Below, one piece after another: positions 1 to 9,172 of a stretch of DNA of 64,000 nucleotides. The position numbers and the translations under genes are program-made. Within the stretch, counting starts at the first letter, position 1; every line of letters starts with the position of its first letter. Source of the DNA: Mucinivorans hirudinis (GTDB lineage Bacteria > Bacteroidota > Bacteroidia > Bacteroidales > Rikenellaceae); the NCBI GenBank assembly GCA_000723505.1, contig HG934468.1:2822798-2886797 (forward strand), written 5' to 3'. The notes beneath the pieces are model-generated. The model was given only the letters and a program-made list of their open reading frames with translations, had not been told where the DNA came from and did not search any database.

Positions 1-402
1 TTGCATCGGGTTCATAGTATGGTTTGAAAAGCACCGGATTAGCCTGCATTGTCAGTTGATATATTCGCGAACCGCCACCCACAGGACCACTGTAATCATC
101 AAAGGTTGTGTTGAGGCGAATCACCGCTTCGGTAGTGGGAGTAATGTTCACATTGACATTAGAACGAATGTTGTACTTGTCTAAATTTACGTTTGAGTTG
201 AGATTGTTTCTGCTATTCTGTTTCAGATTGCCGCTATCATTGGAGTATGAAGCCGCAACGTAGTATCGCGCGACCGTTCCACCGCCACTAATGCTGAAAT
301 TGGCGCGCTGATTTATAGACATACTGTTGAAAAGAGTTGAATACCAGTCTGTTGTAGGATACATATTTGGGTGTAGCCCTCTTTCTGTCATAATAATTTT
401 TT
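1..402 (-). pseudogene. SusC-like receptor, downstream fragment cut off by IS4 insertion
   Basis: This is the continuation of the susC gene that starts at 2778, after the IS4 element. Reading the minus strand across the junction with the element and one 9-bp duplication removed gives an uninterrupted frame (YSQQK, then IIMTERGLHPNMYPTTDWY, then barrel sequence) that runs off the window at base 1. The phrase TERGLHPNMYPTTDWY matches a conserved stretch found in SusC proteins just before the barrel. The fragment has no start of its own, so it is unlikely to be translated. A susD partner, if present, lies outside the window. Confidence 0.88.
394..402. repeat. Target-site duplication, left copy (IS4 copy 1)
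   Basis: The 9-bp TAATTTTTT directly precedes the left end of the element and is repeated at 1857-1865 after its right end. Keeping only one copy restores the susC reading frame, which identifies it as a duplication made on insertion. Confidence 0.85.
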
Positions 403-1856
403 CATTACTGACCGACAAAAAAGTTGAGAAAAAAAGAGAGGGGTAATCCCCTTTGAAGAGAATTACCCCGATAGTTGTAATTTTGTAAGTGCAAACAATA
501 CAAGATTCAACTATGGGCAAAGATAGTTATAAAAATTTAGTCGGTCAGCCGATTTTCAAACAGATTGTAGATTTTCTGCCAAGAGCGAAGTTTGACCTGT
601 TAGTTCACCGTCACAAATCGGATAGGTACTACAAACGATTTCGCTCGTGGGAGCAGTTGATAACTTTGCTCTTTGGGGTCTTTAGCAGGTGTGATTCTGT
701 GGGCGAGATTGCAGCAGCAATGCAGGGCTTGCAAGGCAAGTTGAGCTATTTGGGGCTAGATAAATCGCCCGCCAAAAGCACCATAGGCGATGCTTTGCGA
801 GATAGAGATGAGGTTTTGTTCAGGGATTACTACTTTGAGTTATTGAGCCACTACTCGCCACTTTTGTCGGTCAGCCGAATTAAGGGGGTGGATTTTGAGA
901 AGTTTTACATCTTCGATTCTACCACTATTCGCCTATTTTCGGACATAATGAAGGGGGTAGGTCGTAACCCCAAAGGAGATGGTAAGAAGAAGGGTGGATT
1001 GAAGGTGCATATGATGATAGACGCTCACGCCGATTGTGCCAAGCACGTCAATATAAGCGAGGCAAAAATGCACGATAAGAAATTTCTGAGCAAGCTCAAC
1101 CTCACAGCAGGGAGTATGATTTGTTTCGACAAGGCGTACAACGACTATGGGCAATATGCCCGCTGGACAGAAGAGGGAGTTTGGTTTGTCGGACGGTTGA
1201 AACGCAATGCTGTTTACGAGGTACAGGAGGTTATTTCAGAGAAAGTGCTGAACGACAAAGAGTTTGGAGTAATATCAGAGGAGCACATTCATCTGAATTA
1301 TAAGGATAATAAGGAGCAGAAGAAGGTTTGTTTAAGGAAAGTTGTTTATCGTGATGAAAAGGGTCGGATATTGGTTTTTATCACCAATAACTTTCAAATC
1401 AGTGCAGAGGATGTGGCTTTTATCTACAAGTGCCGCTGGCAAATAGAGCTGTTGTTTAAGAAGTTGAAGCAGAATTTTCAACTACACTTTTTCTACTCTG
1501 AGACCGAGAATGGAATTAAGACGCAGATATGGATAACGCTCATTGCTCATCTACTTTTGACGGTGTTGAAAGTCAAAACGCAGACTGACAAAGCATTTTC
1601 GACTGTTGCGGTGTTGGTGAGGATACATTTGACGAGTTATCTGGATATTTTTTGGATGATTCAGAACTGCAAACGCACTTATCACAAGCGAAAAGGGGCT
1701 AATTTTTGCTCATCGAGCCGAGCCCCAACGATACAAATGGCACTATTTTGAGGGGGGTAGGTATTTTGAAATGACTATTTATGCGGAAATACATGCTGAT
1801 TACTAAACGATTGCAGAAATAATTAACAAAAATCCGATTTTAGTCGGTTAATAATG
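403..1856 (+). mobile_element. IS4-family insertion sequence, copy 1, inserted in susC
   Basis: The element is about 1454 bp. Its ends form imperfect inverted repeats: CATTACTGACCGACAAAAA on the left against CATTATTAACCGACTAAAA on the right, read inwards. One transposase gene lies between them on the plus strand, opposite to susC. A second copy at 42452-43906 differs at only about four positions (three substitutions and one extra G after the stop codon). This near identity, with intact ends and duplications, suggests recent movement. Confidence 0.9.
513..1751 (+). CDS. IS4-family DDE transposase (copy 1)
   Basis: This transposase of about 412 residues would cut and insert the element by DDE chemistry. 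The N-terminus (NLVGQPIFKQ and following) looks like the DUF4372 domain typical of this IS4 subgroup. The catalytic core shows the first Asp in IFDSTT, the second in CFDKAYNDY, and the YREK signature in YKCRWQIELLFKK (Y-x2-R-x3-E-x6-K), which carries the catalytic Glu. I chose the ATG at 513, because the in-frame GTG at 489 adds residues unlike the family start. It differs from copy 2 by Ile versus Val early in the protein. It appears intact and potentially active. Confidence 0.92.
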   Translation: MGKDSYKNLVGQPIFKQIVDFLPRAKFDLLVHRHKSDRYYKRFRSWEQLITLLFGVFSRCDSVGEIAAAMQGLQGKLSYLGLDKSPAKSTIGDALRDRDEVLFRDYYFELLSHYSPLLSVSRIKGVDFEKFYIFDSTTIRLFSDIMKGVGRNPKGDGKKKGGLKVHMMIDAHADCAKHVNISEAKMHDKKFLSKLNLTAGSMICFDKAYNDYGQYARWTEEGVWFVGRLKRNAVYEVQEVISEKVLNDKEFGVISEEHIHLNYKDNKEQKKVCLRKVVYRDEKGRILVFITNNFQISAEDVAFIYKCRWQIELLFKKLKQNFQLHFFYSETENGIKTQIWITLIAHLLLTVLKVKTQTDKAFSTVAVLVRIHLTSYLDIFWMIQNCKRTYHKRKGANFCSSSRAPTIQMALF

Positions 1857-2778
1857 TAATTTTTTGTTGACTATACGGCAACTGTCCCAATGGATTACGA
1901 GTACGCACGGCTTCGTTATGCATCTTCATATATGTCACCGGGTCAGCCAACGATATGGAATGAGTGGGTGATGAAAGTGAAGTTTCGTAGCGAACGTTTA
2001 GCACTGCTTTACCCTCGCGCCCCTCTTTTGTTGTGACCAAAATCACTCCGTTTGCTCCGCGAGCTCCGTAGAGCGATGTGGCAGCGGCATCTTTCATTAT
2101 TGAGAAGCTCGCAATGTCATCGGTATTCAAACGAGAGAGGTCGCTTGCCGATAGTTCGATACCATCGATGAGTATCAAAGGGTCTTTTTTGGCATCTGAG
2201 CCAAAAGTGGTTATACCACGTATGAAGAAGCTCGCATTGTCACTACCTGGTTCTCCGCTAGACTGATATGAAATTAATCCGGCAACCTTACCCGCCAATC
2301 CGGCGGTAAAGTTACTACTTGGCATCTTCAACTCTGCCGGTTTAATTGTTGTGATTGACGAGAGAACACTCTCTTTCTTTTGTCGTCCAAAAGCAACAAC
2401 TGTTACGGCATCCAATTCATTTACTTTGTTTTTGAGCACAACTGTCCAATCGCTTGTGTTAGCAACCGACATTGTAGCACTCTCTTGTCCTACAAAAGAG
2501 ATAACAAGATTTGAATTGGTGGGCACCTTATCAATTTCGAAGACACCATCAACATCAGCCATCACACCCCGAGTGGTACCTTCGATGGTGATTGTTGCTC
2601 CGGGTATCGGATTCCCTTTTTCGTCAATAACCTTACCAATGATAGTTTTGGTTTGCTGTTGGAGAGACTCTACTGCTCGCACAGGTTCGCCACCTGTGGA
2701 GAGAAAGACAATCACCCCTAACAACCAAAGCAAAAGGTTGCTGCGACATTGTTTTGATTGGAGGTAGATTAATTTCAT
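1840..2778 (-). pseudogene. susC: SusC-like TonB-dependent receptor, N-terminal fragment
   Basis: The fragment is 312 residues and would have started an outer-membrane TonB-dependent oligosaccharide importer. It has an N-terminal membrane/export segment (LLLWLLGVIVFL), a carboxypeptidase-regulatory-like domain (about residues 45-120, IIGKVIDEKGNPIPGATI), then the plug domain with LYGARGANGVILVTTKEG near 235-255. The true susC sequence ends at QQK; the last residues (ITLLTD) are read from the duplication and the IS4 end. Without its barrel it cannot work as a transporter. It follows the GH92 gene by 128 bp in the same direction, so it belonged to the GH36-galM-GH92 locus. Confidence 0.9.
1857..1865. 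repeat. Target-site duplication, right copy (IS4 copy 1)
   Basis: TAATTTTTT repeats the 9 bp at 394-402 on the other side of the element. Confidence 0.85.
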
Positions 2779-2906
2779 AGTTAGTGATTTGATTATTTAT
2801 AGTTTAAGTTAGGTATTATTCAGTACAAAATTATCTCTTATATTTAGTGATAAAAATGGAGCGTAAAATATAAAAATATGGATTTTTATTTAGGGGGCTT
2901 CCAAAA

Positions 2907-5900
2907 TTAGCCGTTGGTTATTTTGGCTCTATAAACTTGGTATTCCTGCCATAGCTTGTCCGCAGAGTACGAGTCCCCTAAGGCGTACTTTATTGCGCCG
3001 TCAAATGACCAAGGCACGACATAGAGTGTCGAGGCATTAAATTTTCTCAGAAAATCTGCATCTTTATTCTGAGTGAGCCATACCAAAAAGAAACCGGTGG
3101 TGCGGTATCCGTCCAATATATCACCACCGGAGGGGCAATCGCTCTGCTCGAAATAGCCACTCAAAAAGCGAATTGCATCAGCCACGCCCTCAATCATTGC
3201 GCGAAAAACACGACTATTTGAGTAATTTCCAATCCCTTGTGGCTCTAATTGATAGGCGTGAGTTAATTCGTGAACCAATACGCCATCATTCTGATATAGC
3301 AGTTCGGTGTTGGATAGTTTTTTCTCCATCTGTCGGGTTGAAAATTCAATACTCACCGTTGGAGGCGCCCCCTGCTTGTTGGACACTCCATCATAATCCT
3401 TGAGTGTATAGTTGATTTGTTTGATTGCGGGTATGGAATCCCTAGGCGAAAAATATAGCAAAGCCAACACCTCGCGTGCTTTTTGCGTAATCTTCTGTTG
3501 CGGATTTGTAACCAAACGATGGTATACCTTAGAACCTGCTGTCTCGGGTGATTTATCCAAAAACAGCACTTCACCCACGTCGAAACTGCTCCATTGAGTG
3601 GGTTTTGAAAGAGAGTAGGGCATATCATCACCCTTGAAAAGGCGTTTTTTATTCGGTTTGCTCCCCATTTCAAATTCCATAACCCCTCCATTGAGAATAT
3701 CATCGTTGAGAATATATCCCTTTGTATACGGTTTGCCGTTTAGCTTTACGCTCTGCACATATCTGTTCTTGTCACTCACTGCCGGAGCTTTGATTTCAAA
3801 ACTCTTGCCCTCCCCTAAGTTTAGTTTAATATATGGCAGGTATGGAGCTCCCAGAACTAACTCGTTGCTACCGGGCAGAACGGGATAAAAACCCATAACA
3901 GAGTAAACGTACCACGCCGACATTTGCCCGCAATCGTCATTTCCGCACAGACCATCAATCTCATTACGATACATTTTATTGAGTATCTCTCTGACCCAGT
4001 ATTGTGTCTTGTATGGCTCACTCGTATAGTTATATAGGTATGGAATATGGTGCGATGGTTCGTTGCCGTGCACATACCCGCCGAGGAGTCCTTCTCTTGT
4101 CACATCTTCTGTATGAGCAAAGAATTCATCGGGAAGGTACATTGCAAAAAGCGAGTCAAGTTTGCCGACAAACACCCTGTCACCACCCATTAATTCAATC
4201 ATTGCCAATGGGTCGTGTGGTACATAGAAGCTGTAATTGAGAGAATTACCCTCTATGTAGCCTTCGCCGTGAGTGTTCAGGAGAGAGAAAGTTTTCTTCC
4301 AACTACCATCTCTGAGTCTTGCTCTTGTGTATCCTATTGACTCATCAAAAACATTACGGTAACTCATTGCTCTTCTGCGATAGATATTTGCCTTGTTAAT
4401 ATCTCCTGCACGCAATGCACTCATATAGATACACCAATCGTCGTAGGCATACTCCAATGTGAGCGAAGTTCCATAGGGGCTATCCTCAAATGGGACATAC
4501 CCATACTCCTTGTATTTGTCCGTTCTGTCGAAATACGGTAAGTTTGAGCTCGAATACATAGCCTCTAAAGCCTTGTTGTTGTCCAGCTCTATACCCTTTG
4601 CCAAGGCATCAGCCAAAACCGAGACTCCGTGATAACCAATCATACACCAATTTTCGGAAGCCATATGAGACCACATTGGTAGAATTTTGTGCACACTCTG
4701 CTCGCGGTGAGCCAACATCGACTTTGCAAAGTCAGCACTTCGCTTCCTGTCAATGATGTTCATCAACGGATGCAAAGCTCGATAGGTGTCCCAAAGCGAA
4801 AAAACGGTATAGTTATCAAAACCTGATGCTTTATGAGTATTTCCATCTAATCCGCGATATTGACCATCGACATCTTGATAAATGGAGGGGTTTATTTTGC
4901 AGTGATAGAGCGATGTGTATAACATTGCCAATTGATCCTTTGAGCCTTGTGCTTCGATAACATCAAGTTCCCTGTCCCACTTGGCTGAGACTTGATTGGC
5001 AATCTGCTCAAAAGCAGCTCCTTGTGGAGCTTCAGCCTCGAGATTCCTTATTGCCCCCTGTGTGCTCACTGCCGAAAATGCCAAGCGAACCTCTAACTCC
5101 CGCTTTGAGTCGAGTTTAAACTCAAAGTAGGCTCTGATTTTACGTCCTGCGATTTCGGGAAAATTCTCTTTCAGATTAAACTTACGCCAGCCGCCTCCAT
5201 AGTTAACCTTTTCGAACTCTTCGTACCCATAGTTAGAGATTGGTTGCGAGAGCGAAATGGCAAAGTATTGATAATTTTCACGAGCCCAGCCATTCGTAAC
5301 TCGGTATCCGGTTATTAGTTGTGGATTTTCAACACGAATCGAACTCCATAGTACCTTACCATCATAATTATATATGCTGTGCACAAGGTCGAGTATAAAA
5401 CGTGCATCCGCAGTGGGGTAGTGGTAGCGGTGTAATCCTACGCGCTCTGTTGCGGTAAGTTCTACATCAATTTGATAGTCATCCAATCTAACTGCATAGT
5501 AGCCCGGATGAGCCCTCTCCGTGGAGTGTGAAAAGCGGGAACGATAACCATTTTCGGGATTATCCGATGTCGAAGGGGTCAGCAGACGTTTTCCATTGGT
5601 TGGCATTATGAGCAGGTCGCCCAAGTCGGAGTGTCCGGTTCCGCTAAAATGGGTGTGGGAAAAACCCACGATTGTTTTGTCATCATATTGATAGCCGGCG
5701 CAATATCTATATGAATCTTTCTGATAGACCCCGGCTACATTGTGTGGGATTGTATCTGTGTCGGGGCTCAATGCGATAAGTCCGTGTGGAGCGACAGCAC
5801 CCGGAAAAACGTGACCCATTGAGCGAGTACCAATAAATTGGTTGACCTTTGTCGAATTTTGAGCCGTTACTCCAAGTGTAGCGAGTGTCGAAATAAGTAT

Positions 5901-5918
5901 GCAGGTGATTCGTTTCAT
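2907..5918 (-). CDS. GH92 alpha-mannosidase fused to a basic-secretory-protein-like metallopeptidase
   Basis: The protein is about 1003 residues. It starts with a signal peptide (MKRITCILISTLATLGVTAQ), which sets the start at 5918 rather than the longer frame. Residues about 22-760 are a GH92 exo-alpha-mannosidase: FIGTRSMGHVFPGAVAPHG near the N-terminus, GFSHTHFSGTGHSDLGD, the conserved HGNEPSHHIPYLYNY with its catalytic-region Glu, and CGNDDCGQMSAWYVYS. From about residue 780 a second domain carries LVHELTHAYQ, a zinc-binding HExxH in a context typical of the plant basic secretory protein family (BSP, PF04450). Its start overlaps the end of galM by 4 nt. Likely periplasmic or surface mannose trimming; the role of the peptidase-like domain is unknown. 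Confidence 0.9.
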   Translation of the reverse strand: MKRITCILISTLATLGVTAQNSTKVNQFIGTRSMGHVFPGAVAPHGLIALSPDTDTIPHNVAGVYQKDSYRYCAGYQYDDKTIVGFSHTHFSGTGHSDLGDLLIMPTNGKRLLTPSTSDNPENGYRSRFSHSTERAHPGYYAVRLDDYQIDVELTATERVGLHRYHYPTADARFILDLVHSIYNYDGKVLWSSIRVENPQLITGYRVTNGWARENYQYFAISLSQPISNYGYEEFEKVNYGGGWRKFNLKENFPEIAGRKIRAYFEFKLDSKRELEVRLAFSAVSTQGAIRNLEAEAPQGAAFEQIANQVSAKWDRELDVIEAQGSKDQLAMLYTSLYHCKINPSIYQDVDGQYRGLDGNTHKASGFDNYTVFSLWDTYRALHPLMNIIDRKRSADFAKSMLAHREQSVHKILPMWSHMASENWCMIGYHGVSVLADALAKGIELDNNKALEAMYSSSNLPYFDRTDKYKEYGYVPFEDSPYGTSLTLEYAYDDWCIYMSALRAGDINKANIYRRRAMSYRNVFDESIGYTRARLRDGSWKKTFSLLNTHGEGYIEGNSLNYSFYVPHDPLAMIELMGGDRVFVGKLDSLFAMYLPDEFFAHTEDVTREGLLGGYVHGNEPSHHIPYLYNYTSEPYKTQYWVREILNKMYRNEIDGLCGNDDCGQMSAWYVYSVMGFYPVLPGSNELVLGAPYLPYIKLNLGEGKSFEIKAPAVSDKNRYVQSVKLNGKPYTKGYILNDDILNGGVMEFEMGSKPNKKRLFKGDDMPYSLSKPTQWSSFDVGEVLFLDKSPETAGSKVYHRLVTNPQQKITQKAREVLALLYFSPRDSIPAIKQINYTLKDYDGVSNKQGAPPTVSIEFSTRQMEKKLSNTELLYQNDGVLVHELTHAYQLEPQGIGNYSNSRVFRAMIEGVADAIRFLSGYFEQSDCPSGGDILDGYRTTGFFLVWLTQNKDADFLRKFNASTLYVVPWSFDGAIKYALGDSYSADKLWQEYQVYRAKITNG

Positions 5919-6904
5919 TGAATTTGAAATTTGTATTTTATTGTATAGTTGTACATACAACCCGGTTTAAGTATTAAATCTCCTAATTCCGGTCGATTAG
6001 GGGCATCCGGATAGAGCTGGCTTTCTAAGCAAATACCGCTGCGTGGGTTTCTCAAAAAGTCACCCGTGTAGAACTGTATCCCCGGATAATTGCTCCTGAG
6101 CGTCATTTTTATTCCGCTGCGTTGGTCGTAAAGCACACACGTTGATTGCTCGTTGCGAAGGAGAAAGTACTCGTTAAATCCATTGAATGACTTGCAATTA
6201 TATTGAGAAATAGCAGAGCTGATCTGTTTTATCTCTCTGAAATCGTACTTTGTAGAATCAACGTTCAAGACCCTACCGGTAGGGATAAAGTGTGAATCAT
6301 TTTCCATATATTTTTCTGCATCTATGCAGAGTAGGGCGTCGGTTGCCAACAATGCAGGATCGCCCGATAGGTTAAAGTAGCAGTGGTTTGTCAAATTTAA
6401 TGGGGTATCTTGGTCTGAAGTCGCTCTATACTCTATGATTAACTCATTATCCTCTGTCAATTTATAGATAACCACAACAAAAACCTCCCCCGGAAAACCT
6501 GCCTCACCATCAGCACTGAGATAACTCATCTCCACACTTTCATCCAATAACCTAATCTTGAAAAACTTAGAGTGCAACCCATCATATCCTCCGTGATTGG
6601 TATTCGGAAAGTCGTTGATTTGTAATTTGTATGTTTTGTCTGCTAGTCGGAAACAACCATTTGATATTCGATTGGCATATCTGCCAATTGTCGAGCCAAA
6701 ATAGAATTGGTTGGCACGATATTCAGAAATATCATTATAGCTAAGGACGACATTGCGCAACAACCCATTTCGGTCGGGAACATATAGAGACATAATAGTT
6801 GCACCCAGATTGAGAAGTTCAACCTTCGCTCCATTTGTATTGGTAATCTCGACACAAAGCAGGTCTTCAGGAGTTTCGAGATTAATCTTTCTAACATTAA
6901 TCAC
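5915..6904 (-). CDS. galM: Aldose 1-epimerase (galactose mutarotase family)
   Basis: This 329-residue protein interconverts alpha and beta anomers of an aldose such as galactose. Visible family features are GRYANRI and NHGGYDGLH in the N-terminal half, TNHCYFNLSG with a likely catalytic His, and the C-terminal CLESQLYPDAPN with the likely catalytic Glu. No signal peptide is seen, so it is probably cytoplasmic. The start is a GTG five bases after the GH36 stop: an in-frame stop lies just upstream, and the next in-frame ATG falls well inside the family fold. It sits between an alpha-galactosidase and an alpha-mannosidase, consistent with handling sugar released by GH36. Confidence 0.9.
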   Translation of the reverse strand: MINVRKINLETPEDLLCVEITNTNGAKVELLNLGATIMSLYVPDRNGLLRNVVLSYNDISEYRANQFYFGSTIGRYANRISNGCFRLADKTYKLQINDFPNTNHGGYDGLHSKFFKIRLLDESVEMSYLSADGEAGFPGEVFVVVIYKLTEDNELIIEYRATSDQDTPLNLTNHCYFNLSGDPALLATDALLCIDAEKYMENDSHFIPTGRVLNVDSTKYDFREIKQISSAISQYNCKSFNGFNEYFLLRNEQSTCVLYDQRSGIKMTLRSNYPGIQFYTGDFLRNPRSGICLESQLYPDAPNRPELGDLILKPGCMYNYTIKYKFQIQ

Positions 6905-6909
6905 GGCAA

Positions 6910-9054
6910 CTAATTCTTAATTTTAACGTTAATCACCTTGCTCTTGTACACCCCCGAGAGATTCCAAGGCAATCCAATAGACATCAGGTAGTCGCCCCTG
7001 TAGCTTTTCCCTTCTACCATATAGGTTGATTCACTTTGTAGATTTTCTAATCTAATTGAGCTGTCCAATTGAGATTCAGAGGTTGCTCCCTCTGTAACCT
7101 CACCCAAATTGTAGAGTAACAGAACTGCCTCAGAGCCATCTTTGGCAGTGTATTGTAATGCTACCTTGTTTCCTTCAAATGGCGATTTTAGTCGAGAGAC
7201 TACACCTTGTTGAATCAGGTGACGAATGGATTTATATTGGTTAATCTTACGCTTTGCAATATCTTTCTGCTCGGGGTTCCACCTTGAAATATTCTGACCA
7301 ATACCCAATACCCCTTGCATTGCAACATCAAATACAAATTCGAGTGACACACCGGCACGATGGGCATCATAGTTGTTAGTCCAGCACACCATCGTATTTG
7401 CGGGGTATGTGCTCAGGTAGCCGTATTGAATAAAAAGTCTGTCGATTGGGTCTGTTTGGTCGCTCGTCCAGGTCTGCTCCATAAGAGCTAACATACCAAG
7501 GTCGGAACGCCCACCACCGCTCGAACAATTCTCGAAAATCACCTCAGGAAATTCTGATTTCAGTGCTCGTACCATACGATATAGGTTTTCCATATATTTT
7601 ATCCTTACCTCACGCTGTTTTTCACGTGGTACACTGCTCCATCCCGGTTGTGATAATCCCCTGTTTCTATCCCATTTGATGAATTTTATGTTGTTCTCTT
7701 TTAGTAATTTACGCATCGAATTATATAGATATTGGTAGACATCTTCACGCGCTAAGTTAAGAGTCAATTGGTATCTCCACTCATCTTTGGTGCGATTGGG
7801 GAATTCTAAAACCCAATCCGGATGCTTACGATAAAGGTCGGAATTTGGATTAATCATCTCCGGCTCAACCCAAATGCCAAAATCTAATCCAAGGTCAGTA
7901 ATTTTCTTTATCATTGGTGATAGCCCATTGGGAAACTTCTCAATATCTACCTCCCAATCTCCCAAACCGGCATTGTCGGTTTTGCGCCCCTTGAACCAAC
8001 CATCATCTATCACAAAAAGCTCAACGCCAACCTCCTTTGCTACCTTGGCAAAATCAAACTGCTGATTCTCCTCCACGCTAAAGGTTGTTGCATACCAACT
8101 ATTGTAAAGCACAGGGCGAATTGTATTGACTGTTGTCGCACTCATAACCTCATTCTTTACATAGGAGTGAGTGAGTTGCATAGCAGCTTGTTCGCCCTTT
8201 GGCGTGTAACCAAAGTTAATCTTAGGTGTGGTAAAGCTCTTGCCCGCTTCTAAGTCGAGCGAACTGTCCCAGAAGTTGATACCCCCCACAATCTGAAGGT
8301 GGCTACTGTGTAGTTGCTCAATATCAATTCGCCAATTACCGCTATATTGAACCTGCACATACCACGCTCCCGTCTGCGTAGGGGTTGTTATCATCGCCCA
8401 AGGAGTGTTGCCAAAGCTCATAAAATCACGAGATTGAAGCGTCTTAATGCCAGTGGTGAGCTCGCTTTTTTTCAGGGCAAACTCCCGCAACCACTGTCCC
8501 GAATGTTGTGTTAAAAAATATCTGTTTGCAGGCATAAAGAGCGAACCACTCAAGATATTCTCAACTGTGATTCTCTCTTTCTTGTTAGTCGAAATATTCT
8601 TTATCTCCAACCATTTTTCCATCATATCACAATTGGCAATCGTAGAAATGTACTGAGTAACCAGTAATGGATAATGTTTATCTTTCTGTTCTATTACTAA
8701 TGTTTCATTTCCATCTATTGTTTCAATTGAAATTTTTGGGGTGTCAAGTTCAATGTCACGAACACCGTCATAAAATACAACCTCGATTATTGGCGTTTTG
8801 TCAGCAAAAGAGCCTCTGACAGGTATCTCGTCTAATGCGAAAGGTCCATTATGGCGACTCCGCCCCTGCTCGTGCTCCATTGATGCGCCACTCTTGTTAC
8901 CCCAAAACACGGGATAGACTCCTCCTTTGTCAACCCTGAGCTGATAGAGTGAGTTGTCGGTGGTGATGTTCCATATAGCACCCTGATTAGTAATGTTTTG
9001 AGCCGTAACCGTTCCAAAACACAATGCGATGATGATTGTGATAACTTTTTTCAT
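6910..9054 (-). CDS. GH36 alpha-galactosidase, secreted
   Basis: The protein is 714 residues with a signal peptide (MKKVITIIIALCFGTVTAQ). It would release terminal alpha-galactose from oligosaccharides such as raffinose-type sugars or galactomannan side chains. An N-terminal beta-sandwich is followed by the catalytic barrel with FVIDDGWF (about 347-354), GIWVEPEMINPNSDLY (about 393-408), IKFIKWDRNR with the likely nucleophile Asp462, ENCSSGGGRSDLGML, and TSDQTDP with the likely acid/base Asp532. It is the first gene of the minus-strand locus and diverges from the AraC gene, a likely regulator. Substrate is inferred from family and neighbours. Confidence 0.93.
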   Translation of the reverse strand: MKKVITIIIALCFGTVTAQNITNQGAIWNITTDNSLYQLRVDKGGVYPVFWGNKSGASMEHEQGRSRHNGPFALDEIPVRGSFADKTPIIEVVFYDGVRDIELDTPKISIETIDGNETLVIEQKDKHYPLLVTQYISTIANCDMMEKWLEIKNISTNKKERITVENILSGSLFMPANRYFLTQHSGQWLREFALKKSELTTGIKTLQSRDFMSFGNTPWAMITTPTQTGAWYVQVQYSGNWRIDIEQLHSSHLQIVGGINFWDSSLDLEAGKSFTTPKINFGYTPKGEQAAMQLTHSYVKNEVMSATTVNTIRPVLYNSWYATTFSVEENQQFDFAKVAKEVGVELFVIDDGWFKGRKTDNAGLGDWEVDIEKFPNGLSPMIKKITDLGLDFGIWVEPEMINPNSDLYRKHPDWVLEFPNRTKDEWRYQLTLNLAREDVYQYLYNSMRKLLKENNIKFIKWDRNRGLSQPGWSSVPREKQREVRIKYMENLYRMVRALKSEFPEVIFENCSSGGGRSDLGMLALMEQTWTSDQTDPIDRLFIQYGYLSTYPANTMVCWTNNYDAHRAGVSLEFVFDVAMQGVLGIGQNISRWNPEQKDIAKRKINQYKSIRHLIQQGVVSRLKSPFEGNKVALQYTAKDGSEAVLLLYNLGEVTEGATSESQLDSSIRLENLQSESTYMVEGKSYRGDYLMSIGLPWNLSGVYKSKVINVKIKN

Positions 9055-9172
9055 ATTTTGAGTTAGGTATTTATTTATTTATGCAAAGTAAGTTATTATT
9101 AGTTGTAAAAAAAATGGATTAGCAATAGTGATTATATGTATTTTTTCTATATTTGTAGAAAATTGAAACAAT
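9055..9172. promoter_or_regulatory. Divergent control region between GH36 locus and araC-type gene
   Basis: This 118-bp AT-rich gap separates two divergent genes. On the plus strand TATATTTG at 9148-9155 fits the Bacteroidota -7 box (TAnnTTTG) 17 bases before the AraC start, but no clear TTTG -33 box lies 19 bases upstream. On the minus strand TTACTTTG is a near match for the GH36 side. No clear AraC half-site repeat was found by eye. Confidence 0.35.

Noticed and set aside
489-512. GTG at 489 as the transposase start
   Set aside because: The family N-terminus begins close to the ATG at 513; the extra eight residues lie in the element end region.
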